Shown here piece by piece: positions 47,216 through 60,900 of a DNA stretch of 64,000 nt (the stretch's first letter is position 1; every line of letters begins with the position of its first letter). The stretch is from the NCBI RefSeq assembly GCF_048771995.1, contig NC_133063.1:59803310-59867309 (forward strand), read 5' to 3'. Origin of the DNA: Taeniopygia guttata. Its lineage: Eukaryota; Chordata; Aves; Passeriformes; Estrildidae. The notes under the pieces are model-generated. The model had not been told where the DNA came from and ran no database searches. It saw only the letters and a list, made by a program, of their open reading frames with translations. Both the position numbers and the translations under genes were made by a program.

Positions 47216-49690
47216 ACAAAGGAAGTTCATGATACAACTGAGTCACCTCTTCCTCCAAATGCAACAATGATCCAAGCAAAGTGATCTTAGAAGGTTTTGA
47301 TTATCTTCTAAAGGCTTGACTAAGGGCACATATTAAGTAGCATTTTCTTGTGAACTTTTTGTACTGTTGCAGTGAGGAAAAGAGGTAAATCTCTGGAGGC
47401 CTGTTTCAAAGCAGTTTGGCCTCTGCAATGACTTTCTCCTTCCTATCAATTACAAAATTGCAGTTAGGTAGCAATGAAGTTAGTAACTTTGAAGTTGGCT
47501 ACCTTGTATATCATATTGCAGTAAGCACATGTCTGGATTAGTGGTAGTCCTCTGCCAAGGATGGATCTCTGCTGAGCAATGCATAGTAGAGAAATCCCCA
47601 GCTCAGTTTTAAGAATTTAAGAAGGGGTTGTGTTACTGTAACAAAACGAAGGATGAAACCAGTCCATGCTGCAGTCTACCCTTGTGTCTGTTCTGGCACT
47701 TTTTTACTGCAGCACAGACTAAGAAAGCACAACTGTAGTCTCAGATACTATGCAGAATGATATATGTACCTGGGCCTCTAAATTAAACTCCTAGATTACA
47801 TGGTTGAGATGTGTTCTTAGTTTCCAAGGTAAAAAAAAAAAACCCACAAACCCAAAAAGGATTCTGACAATAGAAGCTACTTGCTAAGAGATTAGCCAGG
47901 AAGATTTTTCTGAAAGCTTTGTTGGATTCCACAAGGTCAGTACTACAGTGTGTTTTGGTTACCACTACCTGGCATAAGTTTAGTGTTAAAATTCAAATTC
48001 ATAAAATTTTCGTGACAGCAGACCTCTGAAATGCTGTACTACAACTATCCTTTATGTCACCCAGCTCCTGTCTTTTGCAAAAACAGAGGAATGTAAATGT
48101 TTGCCTTGTACAACAGCAATCTCAGCTGTTCAATGTGACTAATCTTCTCTGCCACACTTCTGACAGAGTAACCAGACTATGCATTTAGAAGACAAGGAAG
48201 TGTCTTCTACAGGTGAAGCTTTAGTTGTTGTGAAGTGTGTGTTAATCACAATGTATCATCTTGCTAATGTTCTGCAGTCTTTCCCATAACTTGCTAAATG
48301 TAAACTAAAAACTATTTTACTTCCTGTGAGCTAGAAATACCCTCTGCTTACACAAAGGCACCTTACCTGCAGTCCAGTCACGATGTATAGCCAGCTGTTT
48401 TGAAGAAATTTTTATATTTGTGTCTCTGGTCCCAGGACCCAACACCCATGTTTGGAGCATTGTTTGTGAGTATGAACCAACCTCTGTTGAGACAACACAG
48501 CAGCCAGACAGCTGTGATTAACTTGCCAACCAGCATTCCACTTAAGAAAACACAAATTTGTCTTTGCTTTCTGTCAAAGCACTTCACTTTGTAACTCCTT
48601 TTCTGGTGTGTTGTTCTTCAGTGTACTACTTTAGAGCTCCTGTACGGTAAGATAAGGCTGGCTCTTTTGTGTATGAAAAGGGTATTCGTTTTCATCAAGT
48701 GAAGGTCAGAGTTTAAGTCAAAAGATGTCTATTAAACCTAAACACAGAAACAGTTCACTAAGAGTTTTTCACCATTTAAGTAAGAACTAACTGGTCTGGG
48801 CTACTACAGTCAACACAGCAGGGAAAACATGCTTGTAAACAGGAGGGAAGAGGAATGAGCATCTGTTCTGACAAGTACTGGGAAACTCAGGTTATTGGGA
48901 CTTTTTTTGCAAATAATGACAAATGATGTTTCAACATCAAAGTGTTTACCTATAATTTGGATAAAAATACTAAAAATACTTATCCATAATTTGGATAAAA
49001 ATGCCCATCTTCTAAGCATTTTCCTAGGACTTAATCAGTAAACAATTATGCAGCTGAGATTTAAGTTGATCAGGAATTTAATATTGATTGCTAAAAAGCA
49101 TGTATTCTAACAGTAAAAAAACAGACAGTGAAACACTATATTCAGGTTGAATGAATAGCTTTACCAGTATCAAGTTAAAAATTCCAAAGAATCAAACACT
49201 TAAGGGTAATTAATATATTGCCAGAGGATTATTTTAAAACTAATTGTTTTGGCTATGCTTCTGTTTGCCAACTGGATGCTGTCCTCCATAGATACGACCA
49301 CCTCTGTACAAAGCACACTTGTAAACCTCTGAGGGCAAAGGGTCCAAAAACATGCAAAAGAGCAATGCTCAAAATGAAGGATTACGGTTTTATTCCCAAT
49401 GACTTCCAGTGCTTCAATCTAACTCGGGTAGTAGATTTCTAGTATACAAGAGGCCTGTATGTTAAGTGTACAGAATTTTAGAATGAAAAGACCTTTAGTT
49501 GAACAAGAGATTTATCTGGAACTGTGGCATACATAGTGTTGTCTCTCACTAAAGTTTTCAGTTGTGTGAGGCATTACTAGTTTTCTCTAATTATCTTGGT
49601 GTTATATTAGCACTTTGGTTTGCTTTTCTTTACAACTAAACTTGATCCATTTTAGGTAAGCATTTAAAAATAAAAGTATTTAGAAGAATC
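47216..49690 (+). other. GOLM1: GOLM1 3' UTR (extent provisional)
   Basis: AT-rich sequence with many short ATTTA-type elements. ATTAAA variants lie at 47,782 and 48,731; the first canonical AATAAA is at 49,669. A near-perfect 17-bp direct repeat (ATAATTTGGATAAAAAT) lies near 48,953 and 48,989. Confidence 0.6.
49669..49674 (+). terminator. GOLM1: Candidate poly(A) signal of GOLM1
   Basis: First canonical AATAAA after the stop, with T/GT-rich sequence 40-70 bp on. Alternatives are AATAAA at 49,828, 50,207 and 50,261. Confidence 0.5.
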
Positions 49691-49699
49691 TCTAGTGTA

Positions 49700-51500
49700 C
49701 TGATATTATTTTGTACAACTTATCCAGTTCTAATTGTAATGAAAAGGGGAAATATTATTACTATTTTCTTGGTTCTGCAAATCACATGTAATTTACTTTC
49801 TCTTTTACTTGCTGCTTGCTTTGGAGAAATAAAAAAGGCTGTCCTTGAGCTACTGTCATGTAGTGCAGGATTTTTAAGATGGGAAAGATTTTGTGACTTT
49901 ACAAGAATTCAGATGAATGCTCTGTGCCATTTTACCTCTACATATTCCAGGTTTTTTATTTCTTTGGCAGCTATATGGAAGCATTCAAGTATATTAATCA
50001 TGATGATAAGCAAACATGTAATGTGATATGCCATCTCTTTAGCAGAGAATTTGGAAAAAACATGTCTTCAGGACAGTACTTCTTATTTCAGGAAGCTGCA
50101 AATTGCTGGAAGACGAGTGTTCACTTCAGAGGTTACTCATTGTTTTGAAGCTCTAGCTCGGGAGTGCTGCTGCTCAGGGGCTGAAGCTGAAGTGATATTA
50201 ATCCACAATAAAATCAGGTGATAGGACTAACACCAAAAAATGCCTTATAGTGAAACGCAGAATAAAAATCAAAACTCCACAATTCCAATATAAATTTGTA
50301 GGGATGGTATGTTTATTGTAGCGCTGGATGCACACTGGGATTTTTCACACAGCAGGGATTTTCTTTCAAAGCGCATGTGTATCTCTGAGAACTCCCAATC
50401 CTTTTTTATTACTTTTACTAATTTCTGTATGCATAGAATTTCACAATAGGTCTATGCATATTCATTCTGCTGATTTCATGTTACACTTACAGCTAGTTAC
50501 ACTTGTACTTAGTTTTTGTCAGAAAGTACAGAAAGAAGTCTTGGGTTACTCTGCCCTGTCTGTTTCAAGGTCCGAAGAGTCTTTCTTACCTCTTTTTAGT
50601 GTGGAAATTTGCATTTTTTCCTTAGCTGGGACAACTTTGTTAGTGCTAGAGTTACTAGACTAAACACCATATTTCACTTATGTTAGTAAGCTTAATGTGG
50701 CGCATTTTACTTAAATCTAAATGGATTTCTACCCTGTTAAATTTTGACTCTGTCTCATTAGGGTCAATATGGAGTTACAAGCTCATCCCTACAGTGGAAG
50801 TCACTGTACACCAAAATGAAGAATTGTCATGTCCAACAAAGGATTTGCTTGTATGGCCTAGGTATGACTTGGCCAGGGTCAGGTCTGCTTTTTGAACATT
50901 TTTTCCTTGCTTGCTCTTTTGCTATAACACAACAGCTTACCTCTGTTTCACATTTGAAAGCTTGGAAGGCATAACTATTCCAGGAAGGCAGGGATAGGTT
51001 TGGAGCTTCTCCTGTTTTGGTAATCTACCTGAAAATTACTACAGAAGACAATAGGATGCAGCAGCCCCATTGCAGTCAAAAATGGAGAAGATCATGCAAA
51101 AGTAGCAATTCCTGGTTTGCAGGAGCAAACACTTAAGATTGTTACAAAGTTGCAGAGTTGGTAAAATAGAGTCCTCAGTGTCTGGTGCTATTGCTAGTGA
51201 CTATTGGAGTGTCTGCTGTGCAGATTCTCCAGCACTTGGAGAACAAAAACAAAGGTACAAATTCCAACTAGGAATCACTCACTCAATAGTTCAATGACTA
51301 ATTTTCATCTACTCTTGATCTCTATAAAGATCCTTTTAGCTTGGAGGATGTGGTGAGAAAAAAACCCCAGCATTTCTCTACTTACAAACTGAGCAACTCT
51401 GATGCAATTAAACAAAAATACAGAAATTCAAAATTTTTCCAAGTGACTTTGTTAAATGCAGAATTGCAGCAGCTTAGCTGTGCACATCAGACATGAGGCT
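49700..51500. other. Region between the converging GOLM1 and NAA35 ends
   Basis: No gene recognised. AATAAA occurs on the plus strand at 49,828, 50,207 and 50,261, and on the minus strand (as TTTATT) near 50,313 and 50,403, so longer alternative 3' ends of either gene could overlap here. Confidence 0.5.
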
Positions 51501-51514
51501 CTATTGCAATGACT

Positions 51515-51520
51515 TTTATT
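51515..51520 (-). terminator. NAA35: Candidate poly(A) signal of NAA35
   Basis: Minus-strand AATAAA about 330 nt after the NAA35 stop codon. It gives a compact 3' UTR (about 51,495-51,848). Confidence 0.6.
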
Positions 51521-51848
51521 CAGTCCCCACTTAGTCAGAACACAGTAATAAAAATTATTTATGATCAAAATCTGTAATAATATGAACTAAGATACACCGT
51601 TCTTTAGTAATAGAATTGATTAAAATCAGCTTCACGCATAAAATCCAATAAACTTTATACAAACCACTTTAAATCAGCAGTTGTCATTCAAATCACATAA
51701 AAGCAGCAGACTACAGATACTTTGTGTGACAGTACTTTTATCCTGGACGTCCCTCATAGTCCGAGTGCAGCACTAGTTATTCCCTCTCCTAGAGCTGTTA
51801 TCTGCTACACAGATATTTTTCGAGTATCCTAAGAAAATCTCTTGTACT

Positions 51849-51908
51849 TCAAACAAGCTTCACAACTGGGAAGTATTTGTGAGGAGAGAAGTCAAATTCT
51901 GGAGGAAC
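51849..51908 (-). CDS. NAA35: NAA35 last exon
   Basis: Acceptor TTCATAG; it encodes the 19 C-terminal residues [19 protein letters not shown] and TGA at 51,849-51,851. Confidence 0.96.
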   Translation of the reverse strand, partial: VPPEFDFSPHKYFPVVKLV

Positions 51909-54900
51909 CTATGAAGAAAAGATTTAAGATCAGATATTAGACAGCAGTACTACTGCATTTAATACTCATTATGAAAACAACCTGCACACAGAAAAAAGAA
52001 CTAAACCGCAACAGATTGAAAAAACATAGTCATTGTGGCAGCCAGCACTCTCATGACTTTGTTCACACAAGCTCCTGTTACACTTGCTTGTTCTTGCTAT
52101 TGAAGAATACCCTTATAGTCTATATTGTCCAACATGTATTTCCCAATTTTTTTTCTCAAAACATTTATTTATAGGTTAGAATTTTCTATATTTAGTTAAC
52201 TACAACAAACTATTTCCAGGGGAAAAATAAATTGAGTTACTTGCCCTGTTCTTAGAGTAACTACAGCTTGAATATGCTCATTTGGCTCTTAAGAAATCTG
52301 TGGTGGCTTTACATAGATTTAGATGAACCATTCATGTTGGGAAATCTCCAAATCATTGAATACAACCTTAATTTATGTATTACTGCATTTTATGTTCAAT
52401 TGAGGTGGCATTTCCTTACCTTAGAGTCTTTCTTGTGGCCTCCTGCCAGCAGCTTCATGACCACAATATTGGGTTTTGCAACTTTTAGAATTCGATTGAC
52501 CTAAACATAAAACAGAAGTCTTCAAGTCAAAGCATTTGACCTCACAGTTATTTAAAAGATAATACTGTCATGTTGATATACTATTAGCAATACAGCAGTT
52601 CTCTTACAGGATCAGTGTAACAGACATCAGACTGTTCTGGATTTGGTTTTAAATACAACAGCTGAATTGATTAAATTTAATGAAGGATGCATTTATTTTA
52701 ATAGGTTTTTTTAAAAAATTCAACAGGCCACAGAAACCACAGCTTTAATAATTCTTGAACAAAAACATGGGAACTATGGCAAATTCTGTGGCACTCACAC
52801 AAATAAGGGTATAGATAAACTCTAGGCATCTAATCTTCAACATTACAACACAATGGTAAGAGGAACTCATGTATGAAACTGGTGGCTTTTTGTATGGAAG
52901 TTTCTGAATGTGCTCAAAACTACCTCTTAACTATCTTGGCCTCAAATAGATAGCTCATACGTAGTACCACCATGATCTAGAGAGGAGAAAGTGAGTCCTA
53001 AATTCTCAGGAGGACTAATCCCGAAACTATTCTTAATCTGCTTAAATGTGAGGAAAAAAAAGCATCCTCCTTGCTCCAAAATACAGTCACAGACACTTAA
53101 GGATTTAGACTGTGGACAAAGAGGGAAGAATTCCCACCCATGTTTTCAGCTCAGTGCTGAGAACTGCTCCAGAGAACAAGTGCCAAACTGAATCCGCTTC
53201 ATCCTAATGATATTCAAACCTACTTTCTCCACCTCTCAGGAGTCCATCTGAATTACTAGATAACAACTAAGTGTGACAGGCATGTTATCACTGTCTGGTT
53301 AAAAGTGCTGTGCCTTTAGAAAGGGGCTAGAAGGCAACGTGCAAGGAAATAAGCTGCTATCCAGCATCTCGGGTCCTCAGCAGAGAGGGCTTTTTTTAAC
53401 AGTGAGCACAACTTTATGCTAGCTGATGTACTGAAACAGACCACTGTGCAAGATGCCACCACTCTCCACTGTCTCCTCTTTAATCAAAGCACTCTGCTCA
53501 GCATTTTGATGAAGTACATTTTGGATCTCAAGGAGATCAGCTAAAAAAAGACCACTATTTTGAGCAAACACTCATTTTCCTATTATTTCAGTCTTACCTC
53601 ATTGTCTGGATTCGGAATATTCTCAAGAATCATTTTAGCTTGCTGGTAGTGCTTGCTAGCTGCCATGTAGAGATCTGATGACTGAGGAGGTGGGCTATAC
53701 TTATTTAAATCAGACATTTCCTAGTGTGTTCAGAATAATACATATTAAAATACATAAAATTGAAATTAAAAATTGCCAGGACATGTTTTTTATCACATTG
53801 CTGTATTCAAGAGTTATGTCAGCTAAATACCGCTTTCAAAATTCAAACTGAAGTTGAAAATATTTACTTAAAATGGCAAATCCCAAGCAACAGCACAGTG
53901 CTCAACTATTACAGTGTCACACAACATAATTAAATTCTCAGAATTTTTATAAAACAGTCTGTCTCTTGAACAAATTGCCACTCATTTGCTTTAATAGTGA
54001 TATGCAACAAGGTATGAAATTACAGGAAAAAGATAGAAAAAAAAAGTATATTGTTTACACAAAGCTACAGCAAGTCAGATGCTGAAACTGTACAAAACTT
54101 CATTTTATATCATTTTGCTTCTTGAAATTTTTTTTGTTCTTGATTATGAATTTTAAAAAATTGTTCATGACAAGACCGTGATAATTTCTTAATTTCCACT
54201 ACAGTGGAAATAACATTCAATAGTTCATAAAATTCAACTGGGGAGAGTAACTGGAATAGAAAATAGCACTGTTTCAGTTCAGACTAACCCCACAGGAAGA
54301 CTAATAGTTGGGTGAGCAGCCAGGGGTACTGCAAACACCTAGCTGAATATGAGCCAACAAACATGCTCATACTATTAATTAGACAAGCCTTATAAGGGAT
54401 TACACAAGCAGGAGTATGGTCAGCATATCAAGAAGATTATCATCCTGAACTCAGTATTTGTGTTCTGTTATCTAAAATACTGCATACAGGGCTGGATCCA
54501 CTCAGTTCTAGAAAGATGTTGAGATATGGAGATGGCTGGGGGCCTAGTGAATATAAGCCACAAGGAGAGGTCAGTGGAGCTGGACTTTTTCCGTTTTATG
54601 GGAAGAATGCTAATGGGTAATTTTAATAGCAGCCTACAAGTACTTGAAAGACAGTTACAAAGCTGTCAGAGGATAAAGCATCCTTGTTCATAATGGCAAA
54701 CAATGTAACATGAGAGGCCACAGGTTGTGGCTTGGTAATTCAGACTGGACATTAAGAAAAAAAAAGTAATACAGCCCTCAGTCAGTTATCCTATGACTTA
54801 AAGGACCAGAAGAAAGTAACTGAATCAGGTTTAACCAAAGATGTTGGAAGATCTCCAACCTTGACTTTTTTTCAGATTTGGCTAGATAAAGACAGAGGTA

Positions 54901-57900
54901 ATGTGATTTTATAATGCTACTTCAAGGAGGAGGCTGGACAAGACAGGCCTTCAGTGGTCCCTTCTAAATATCACTCAATTTTTTTGTTTACTTCGTTTGC
55001 CTGCTGCGCTAATAAAAAACATGCTGCTATAATTAACCACAGACAAGAAGTCTGTTAATAGACTTCCAAGTGATTTTATTTTCATGCAAATAAACAGAAG
55101 CATCTTAAACTGCCGTATCAGACCAAATCTTAAACATCTAAGTTTATAAAGACTTAAGTCCAATATATCTTGCACAAAACTGAAGCCAGAAGTCCTTGCC
55201 ATTGTGACATAGCTTCAATGTGTACTTTGAGGTTCTTTTTACTATGACAGTGATATTTAAAGCAGGTGAGTAAATAACTTCTATAAAAGCATGGGCAGCA
55301 TCACGTTTGAAGATTACTCACTTTAAATTGCAGGTAGTGCACTGGAGGTGGTGTTATAACACTGTTGAATGGAGCAAATCTGTGCTCATATCGAACTTGT
55401 TCACTATCCAGTTCAAACTTAGGTTTTCTTACTTTGCCATCCATGTCAAAGGCAATCATTGTCTAAAAGAAAATGATAAATATGAAGTACTAGCTTTATG
55501 TCATATTTTGCTGTGAGGAAGATCAAAACTATGGTGTAGGTATAACTGGAAGGATAGAAAAACTGTAGAGAATTTATCATAGAAAATTATAAATTTGAAC
55601 TTAATTTCCAGCACCACTACAAAAAAAGAAGGTATGCAAGGTATGCAGGATCCCTATTACAAAAAGTTTTGAAACAAATAGGACACAAATGAGTTACCTT
55701 GTACATCCCAGCACACATATTTTGGTATGCTTGACTCATGGTGATCTCTCTGCTGAGAGGGCGAACTGCAAATTTTACATAAAAATACATTTTCTTACTT
55801 CAGTGTAAGTACATGCATTAATTTCAGATCAGAGTTGTTCTTCCAAATTTCCACAAAGTTACATAACTCTAAATTATAGTTTAAAATAACTAAAGTACAA
55901 AGCCTAGACATGCATTTCAGTTCACCTGACTCCTGGTTACATAAAATACCTCGGGACACACCTACCAGTCACATAACACAATTCTACTCTCAATGGAATA
56001 AATTGGTCAGTGGTATTGCCATGACATTATAAACCACTGAAAAACAGCCTCAAACACTCAGTCTGTACGCAAGAGACCTAGTTCAGGGATCTTTTTGACT
56101 TCTAGGGCTAAGAAGTTGAAACACTTTTTATCCTAATAATCCTGACAGCATTCTTTTAAGTTTCCCTTTAGTTTCCAGTGTTTAATTAGTGCCAAACTGC
56201 CCAACACTTGGTATCTCAAGTACCTTAGTAATTTTCAGAACTTCTAGATGATTTATTAAAAAAATATAGATATTTATCTAGTACTGATATCCAACTGTGA
56301 CGGACAAAAACTCTCTACAGTTTAAAGTTAGAAAGTGTATGTTTATTCGACGCCGGGCAGCGTGCGGGATAGCTCCCAAATACACACCGCACCTTCCAGG
56401 TGATTACAGAGTCCTTTTATCCATACAAGTACTGAACACCCAAAATACAAATACATATTCATAATTTTGGTACATCCCATTCCTCGCTTCGTATGCTAAT
56501 CACTCCAAGGGCTATTAAGCATGTGTAGTTTGTCCTTGAAATGGGTCGGTGGTCCCTTTCATGGGGAGAGGTCCCAAAGTGAGGAAGTAAATGAAGTCTT
56601 CCTCATTCTGACCTTTCTGCCTTTTCAATGCAAATATGACAAATGAACTCTTGGTAGAACTCCCATTCCTTGTCTTCAATTGGTTTCAGAACAGAGGAGG
56701 CCCACAATTGTCTTACGTTCCTAAAAGCTATTTGTCAGTTTCTATATTCTTCATTATAAACCCAGCTAACTAAACATTGTGCTGACAAGCAATCATTAGT
56801 TAACTACTAACTCTGAACTTCATCAAGGCCTACTCATTTATTTTAATTAACTCTAGTAAAGCTTATCTTTACCTAAAATCTTAGCTCCTCTAAAATCTCT
56901 AAATTCCTTAAAATTTACGTTTCATAGAGACAAGGGAATTTAGTTGATATGATGCTGAGCTGTTCATATCCAATTGTTTGTTCTCCTTGAAATGCTGGCA
57001 AGGAAAAGAAAGGGAAACTCACCATTGTATAATTAAGAAACATGCTTTAAGAAACGTCTAAAGCCAAATAGAAATTACAAAAATATGCTGAAATTCTAGT
57101 GTTTGAATCTAGTTACAGTCACTAAAAGCATAATTCTGCAGGAATGATGAACTCTTGAGGAGGTCCAACACATAACACAACTGATGAAACTATATAAGGT
57201 GAATATAAATGAGTTTGTGTTTTTCTGAAAGATCTATTTGAAAGTAAAAAACTAACGAAATAAATAGGAAACTTTACATTCACCCTTCATAAATATTAGG
57301 ATATTTTTCCTACCCATTCTATATGGCTGCATAAAAGGGGAAAAAAAGACGTGTTAACACTCTACATCTAGGTACCTTTCTTCTTTTTCTTTGTTTTTTT
57401 ACTACTGCGGCCTTTCTGTTGTTCCTCCATTATCCTCTCCTCTGCCATTTGAGAGCTGTCGGCGCGGCTCAGCGTTGACATCAGCCAGGCATAGAGGAAC
57501 TCTGAGAGGTACCTGCACAGAAGCCGTACAGAGCTGTTACAGGCTGTGGTGCTCCATGCACTCGTCTTGTGCATGTCCCGCCCAGTACCAAGGCATGTGC
57601 TCCAAGAGGTAAAGGATGCGTCCTAGCAAAGGACCATGCTTATGGCCCATGAAAACACTTTGTTTTGTATGGCTGGAATCAACTCATTGGTCTACGTTCA
57701 TGTTCTGGTTCAGATTCAACCACAAACAGCTCAAAGTGTGCAAGCTTCTTACACATTTACTAAGTGAAGTCTAAGCTTCTTATTTCAAAACTCCTCTAAG
57801 ACCAAATTTTTCTAGAACTCTTCCCCCACCAAATCAAGTGGTTTTTTTAAAGATACTATGTTAATACCTTTTCTACTTTTGTTTCTTATGACTTGTTATT

Positions 57901-60900
57901 CTGAGAAACAAGATAACTACTGCCTTTCTCAAGCATTAAAAAGCTGTGAATTATTACATAAAGAGGCCAAGCCCATAGACATACAACATACATATGCAGT
58001 TCTTTCAGAGTTAAAGAGACAACTTTAAGAACATTTTTTAGAAAGTGGAAGTGAGTCCAATAAATATCTTGACTTGAAATCAAAAGGAATAGGGAAAAAA
58101 GAATATAAAAAAATTACAGATTTGGAGTACAATAAAAATGTAGTAATAGTTACAAAAATGTTGTAATCAGAAGAAAAATTACTGAGAAATTTGAGTTTTG
58201 TTTGCACATTACCTCTCAGAAACTGTTTTTCCTTTTTTTTTCTCTTGAGTAAAAAAGCAGTTAACATGACAATTCCAACAAAGAATGGTTTTAATAAAAT
58301 GGTAGAAGGAAATATGGGCAGGTAAAAAAAGTACTGTTCTACAAAAGTTGGTGTTACTGATTGAGTTACTAATTGAAAAAGACTGCCATCTTCTGGTAAC
58401 TTATGAAATATTAATTTTCTCACTTAACACTGTTGAAACAACGAAGAAATGCAATACATTGAAGTTTGTGTCATTTGCACTGTTTTAACCTTTCAGTAAG
58501 AAGGCTTATGGTTGACATAGTAATCTCTTGGTAGTTTAAAAAAAATTCAAAATTCTCTTTTGGCACAAGCCAGTAACTATGAAAAATAATTAATGTGAAT
58601 GGAAGTGGAAAAATAGAAGTATTCTGTTTCCAGATATTGTGATCATTTTCACTAAAGGTGGAGGATGTCTCTTCAAATATACCCCAGATAAGAAGTTAAT
58701 TTTAGCTAGTCAACTTTCAGATTACAGATATGACTTAAAACTGGGCAGAACTTTTCCAGAATACTAGAGATTGATAAGACTAGTGATCCTGATACTACAA
58801 AGGCAGGAAAGAATAAAGGAAATTGCTTTTCTCCTGCATGCTCTTGTCTACCAAAATCAGCACACATTTCACTCATTGTCAATAAAAGACCCTCTGCCAA
58901 AAAGCTAAACAGAGTGAGAATTACTATTTCAGGAAAAAAAGTATATTATATTTATTAAGTTTAAAAAGCTAGAGACCAACAGATTTTTTTCTCCACTTGC
59001 AATATTATAAACAGTGCTCAACAGAGTGCTGATCAAGCTTGAGATCACAAAATTGTATTTGAAGGCCCTCCTTCAAATATGTGTAATTATAGCTCTCTGG
59101 GAGCATCCCCCCTCAAAGAGCTGTCAATAAAGCATCTTCTTACCAATAGATGTAGTAATATTCATGCATACTGTAAAGTTCTAACTCAAAGCCACTGAGA
59201 AGATACTGTATCATAATACGAAGGTTGTGATATAGGACCCAGGTGCCCAAGCAAGCCAAATGTTGCCTTTGTGGTTCTTGCTTCAGTAACATGCTATGAA
59301 GCGCTGCATCTACTTTCTCTGCCTGTTGAAAAAAAAACAAAGGACCTCGAAGTAATAGACAAAGGAGGAAAAATATTTGACTGAAAAAGCATCCTAAGCC
59401 AGAAATAAAATTTTAACAAATTGGGTTGGTAAATTTATGCTCCAGATTAAAAGATGGAAATAAGTCTATAACTGTCAGAAAACTGCAATGACACTCACCT
59501 AAGTAAATTCTGCTGCATAGAACAAAAATATTTTACACAGTAATATAGCAAGAACATTAGATAGGTAAAATTTGTAATTTTTAAATGTATTTGTATATAC
59601 ATCATTAGCAGTCACATGAGCATAAACTCAGAACCCATTACATGCTGTTGTTCATTGTTCTATATTGGCAATAATTATTTCTCTTAAAAAAAAGAACAAC
59701 CTAGCTGCATTGAAAAGTAAATTTATAAGCTTTATATGCAAGAAACACACTGTGTTCCACCAGAGTAACTAAAATATTGCCAAGACCAATTTTGTCTTAA
59801 GAAGCAAGTTGTATGGAAGACAAAGTCTCTCACAGCAGGAATATCATCAGTAAGCCTAAACAGAACAATTCGTATAACCTGCTACTAAATGAACAAAACA
59901 GTGCCTCAGCTACAATACTGGAACAAACTCAAATCGTCTTGAAGAAGATGGAGCACACAAAATCACCTTCCAACTCCAAGTTCCTCAATTGTTCTCCTTG
60001 CCACATACATCTTGGAAAATATTTTATTATTATATGGTTCTCACTGCTGAGGAAACTTATTTCCTGCAAGAAAGAATTTTTTTTCCTCATCTCTCCCCAT
60101 TCTTAAGAGATGTCCAAAATTAGTCAGAACACATATTTTAAAGTGGGGTTTTTTTACATTATTTTTAATTATTGTAAAATTTAGAATCTTATAATCTTAT
60201 ATCTACATCATATGTAGGTATAAGGCTGAATTTTCCAAGGTGTCTTGCAAGCACACCTTATCTATCTCCTCCTGGTTACGTCCTGCAGACTGATAATCAC
60301 AACCAGGATAGAGACTAAAGCTGTGCAATTACCACTAGATTACATCGCAACAGGTCTTTCTGAAGTTTACTTACTAGACAAAGTTAATCTTAAAAAATGT
60401 AGTATGTTTTTGTTCAGCACATCTAATATGAAGTTTTTGGATGCATCCTAACAATTTCTTATGCTAAATTTTAGGTGCCCTTGTCTCAAGGATTTTCCAT
60501 CATTCATTTAGAATTTAGTACCATGCTTCACTCTGGCAGTAATATACCTGGAAAGAAACTTTGCTGGCCTGCTGCCTAGGACATTACCTCATCTTGTAGT
60601 GTGGCAAATTCCTCAAGGATGTGGCCTAGTTTATCTCTCTGACGAGCTCTGTTGTGTCCATGGATTTGAATCAGACTACAGAATGGCTGAAAGAAGCAAA
60701 GTGAAATTTTAAATTACAACTTTGAAACTACAGGAGAAGTACTATGATGTCTATCTAAGCACCTGATTTATACATCTACATTAGGAGGTGGGTTCCTTAC
60801 CACTCCCTACAAAGCGCAAGTCAGCAGGAAAGTAAACTCTATGGAGTGATGCAAGAGCCAATTTCTCTGCACAAAAGTCAATGTGAGATTGAGTCAGCAT

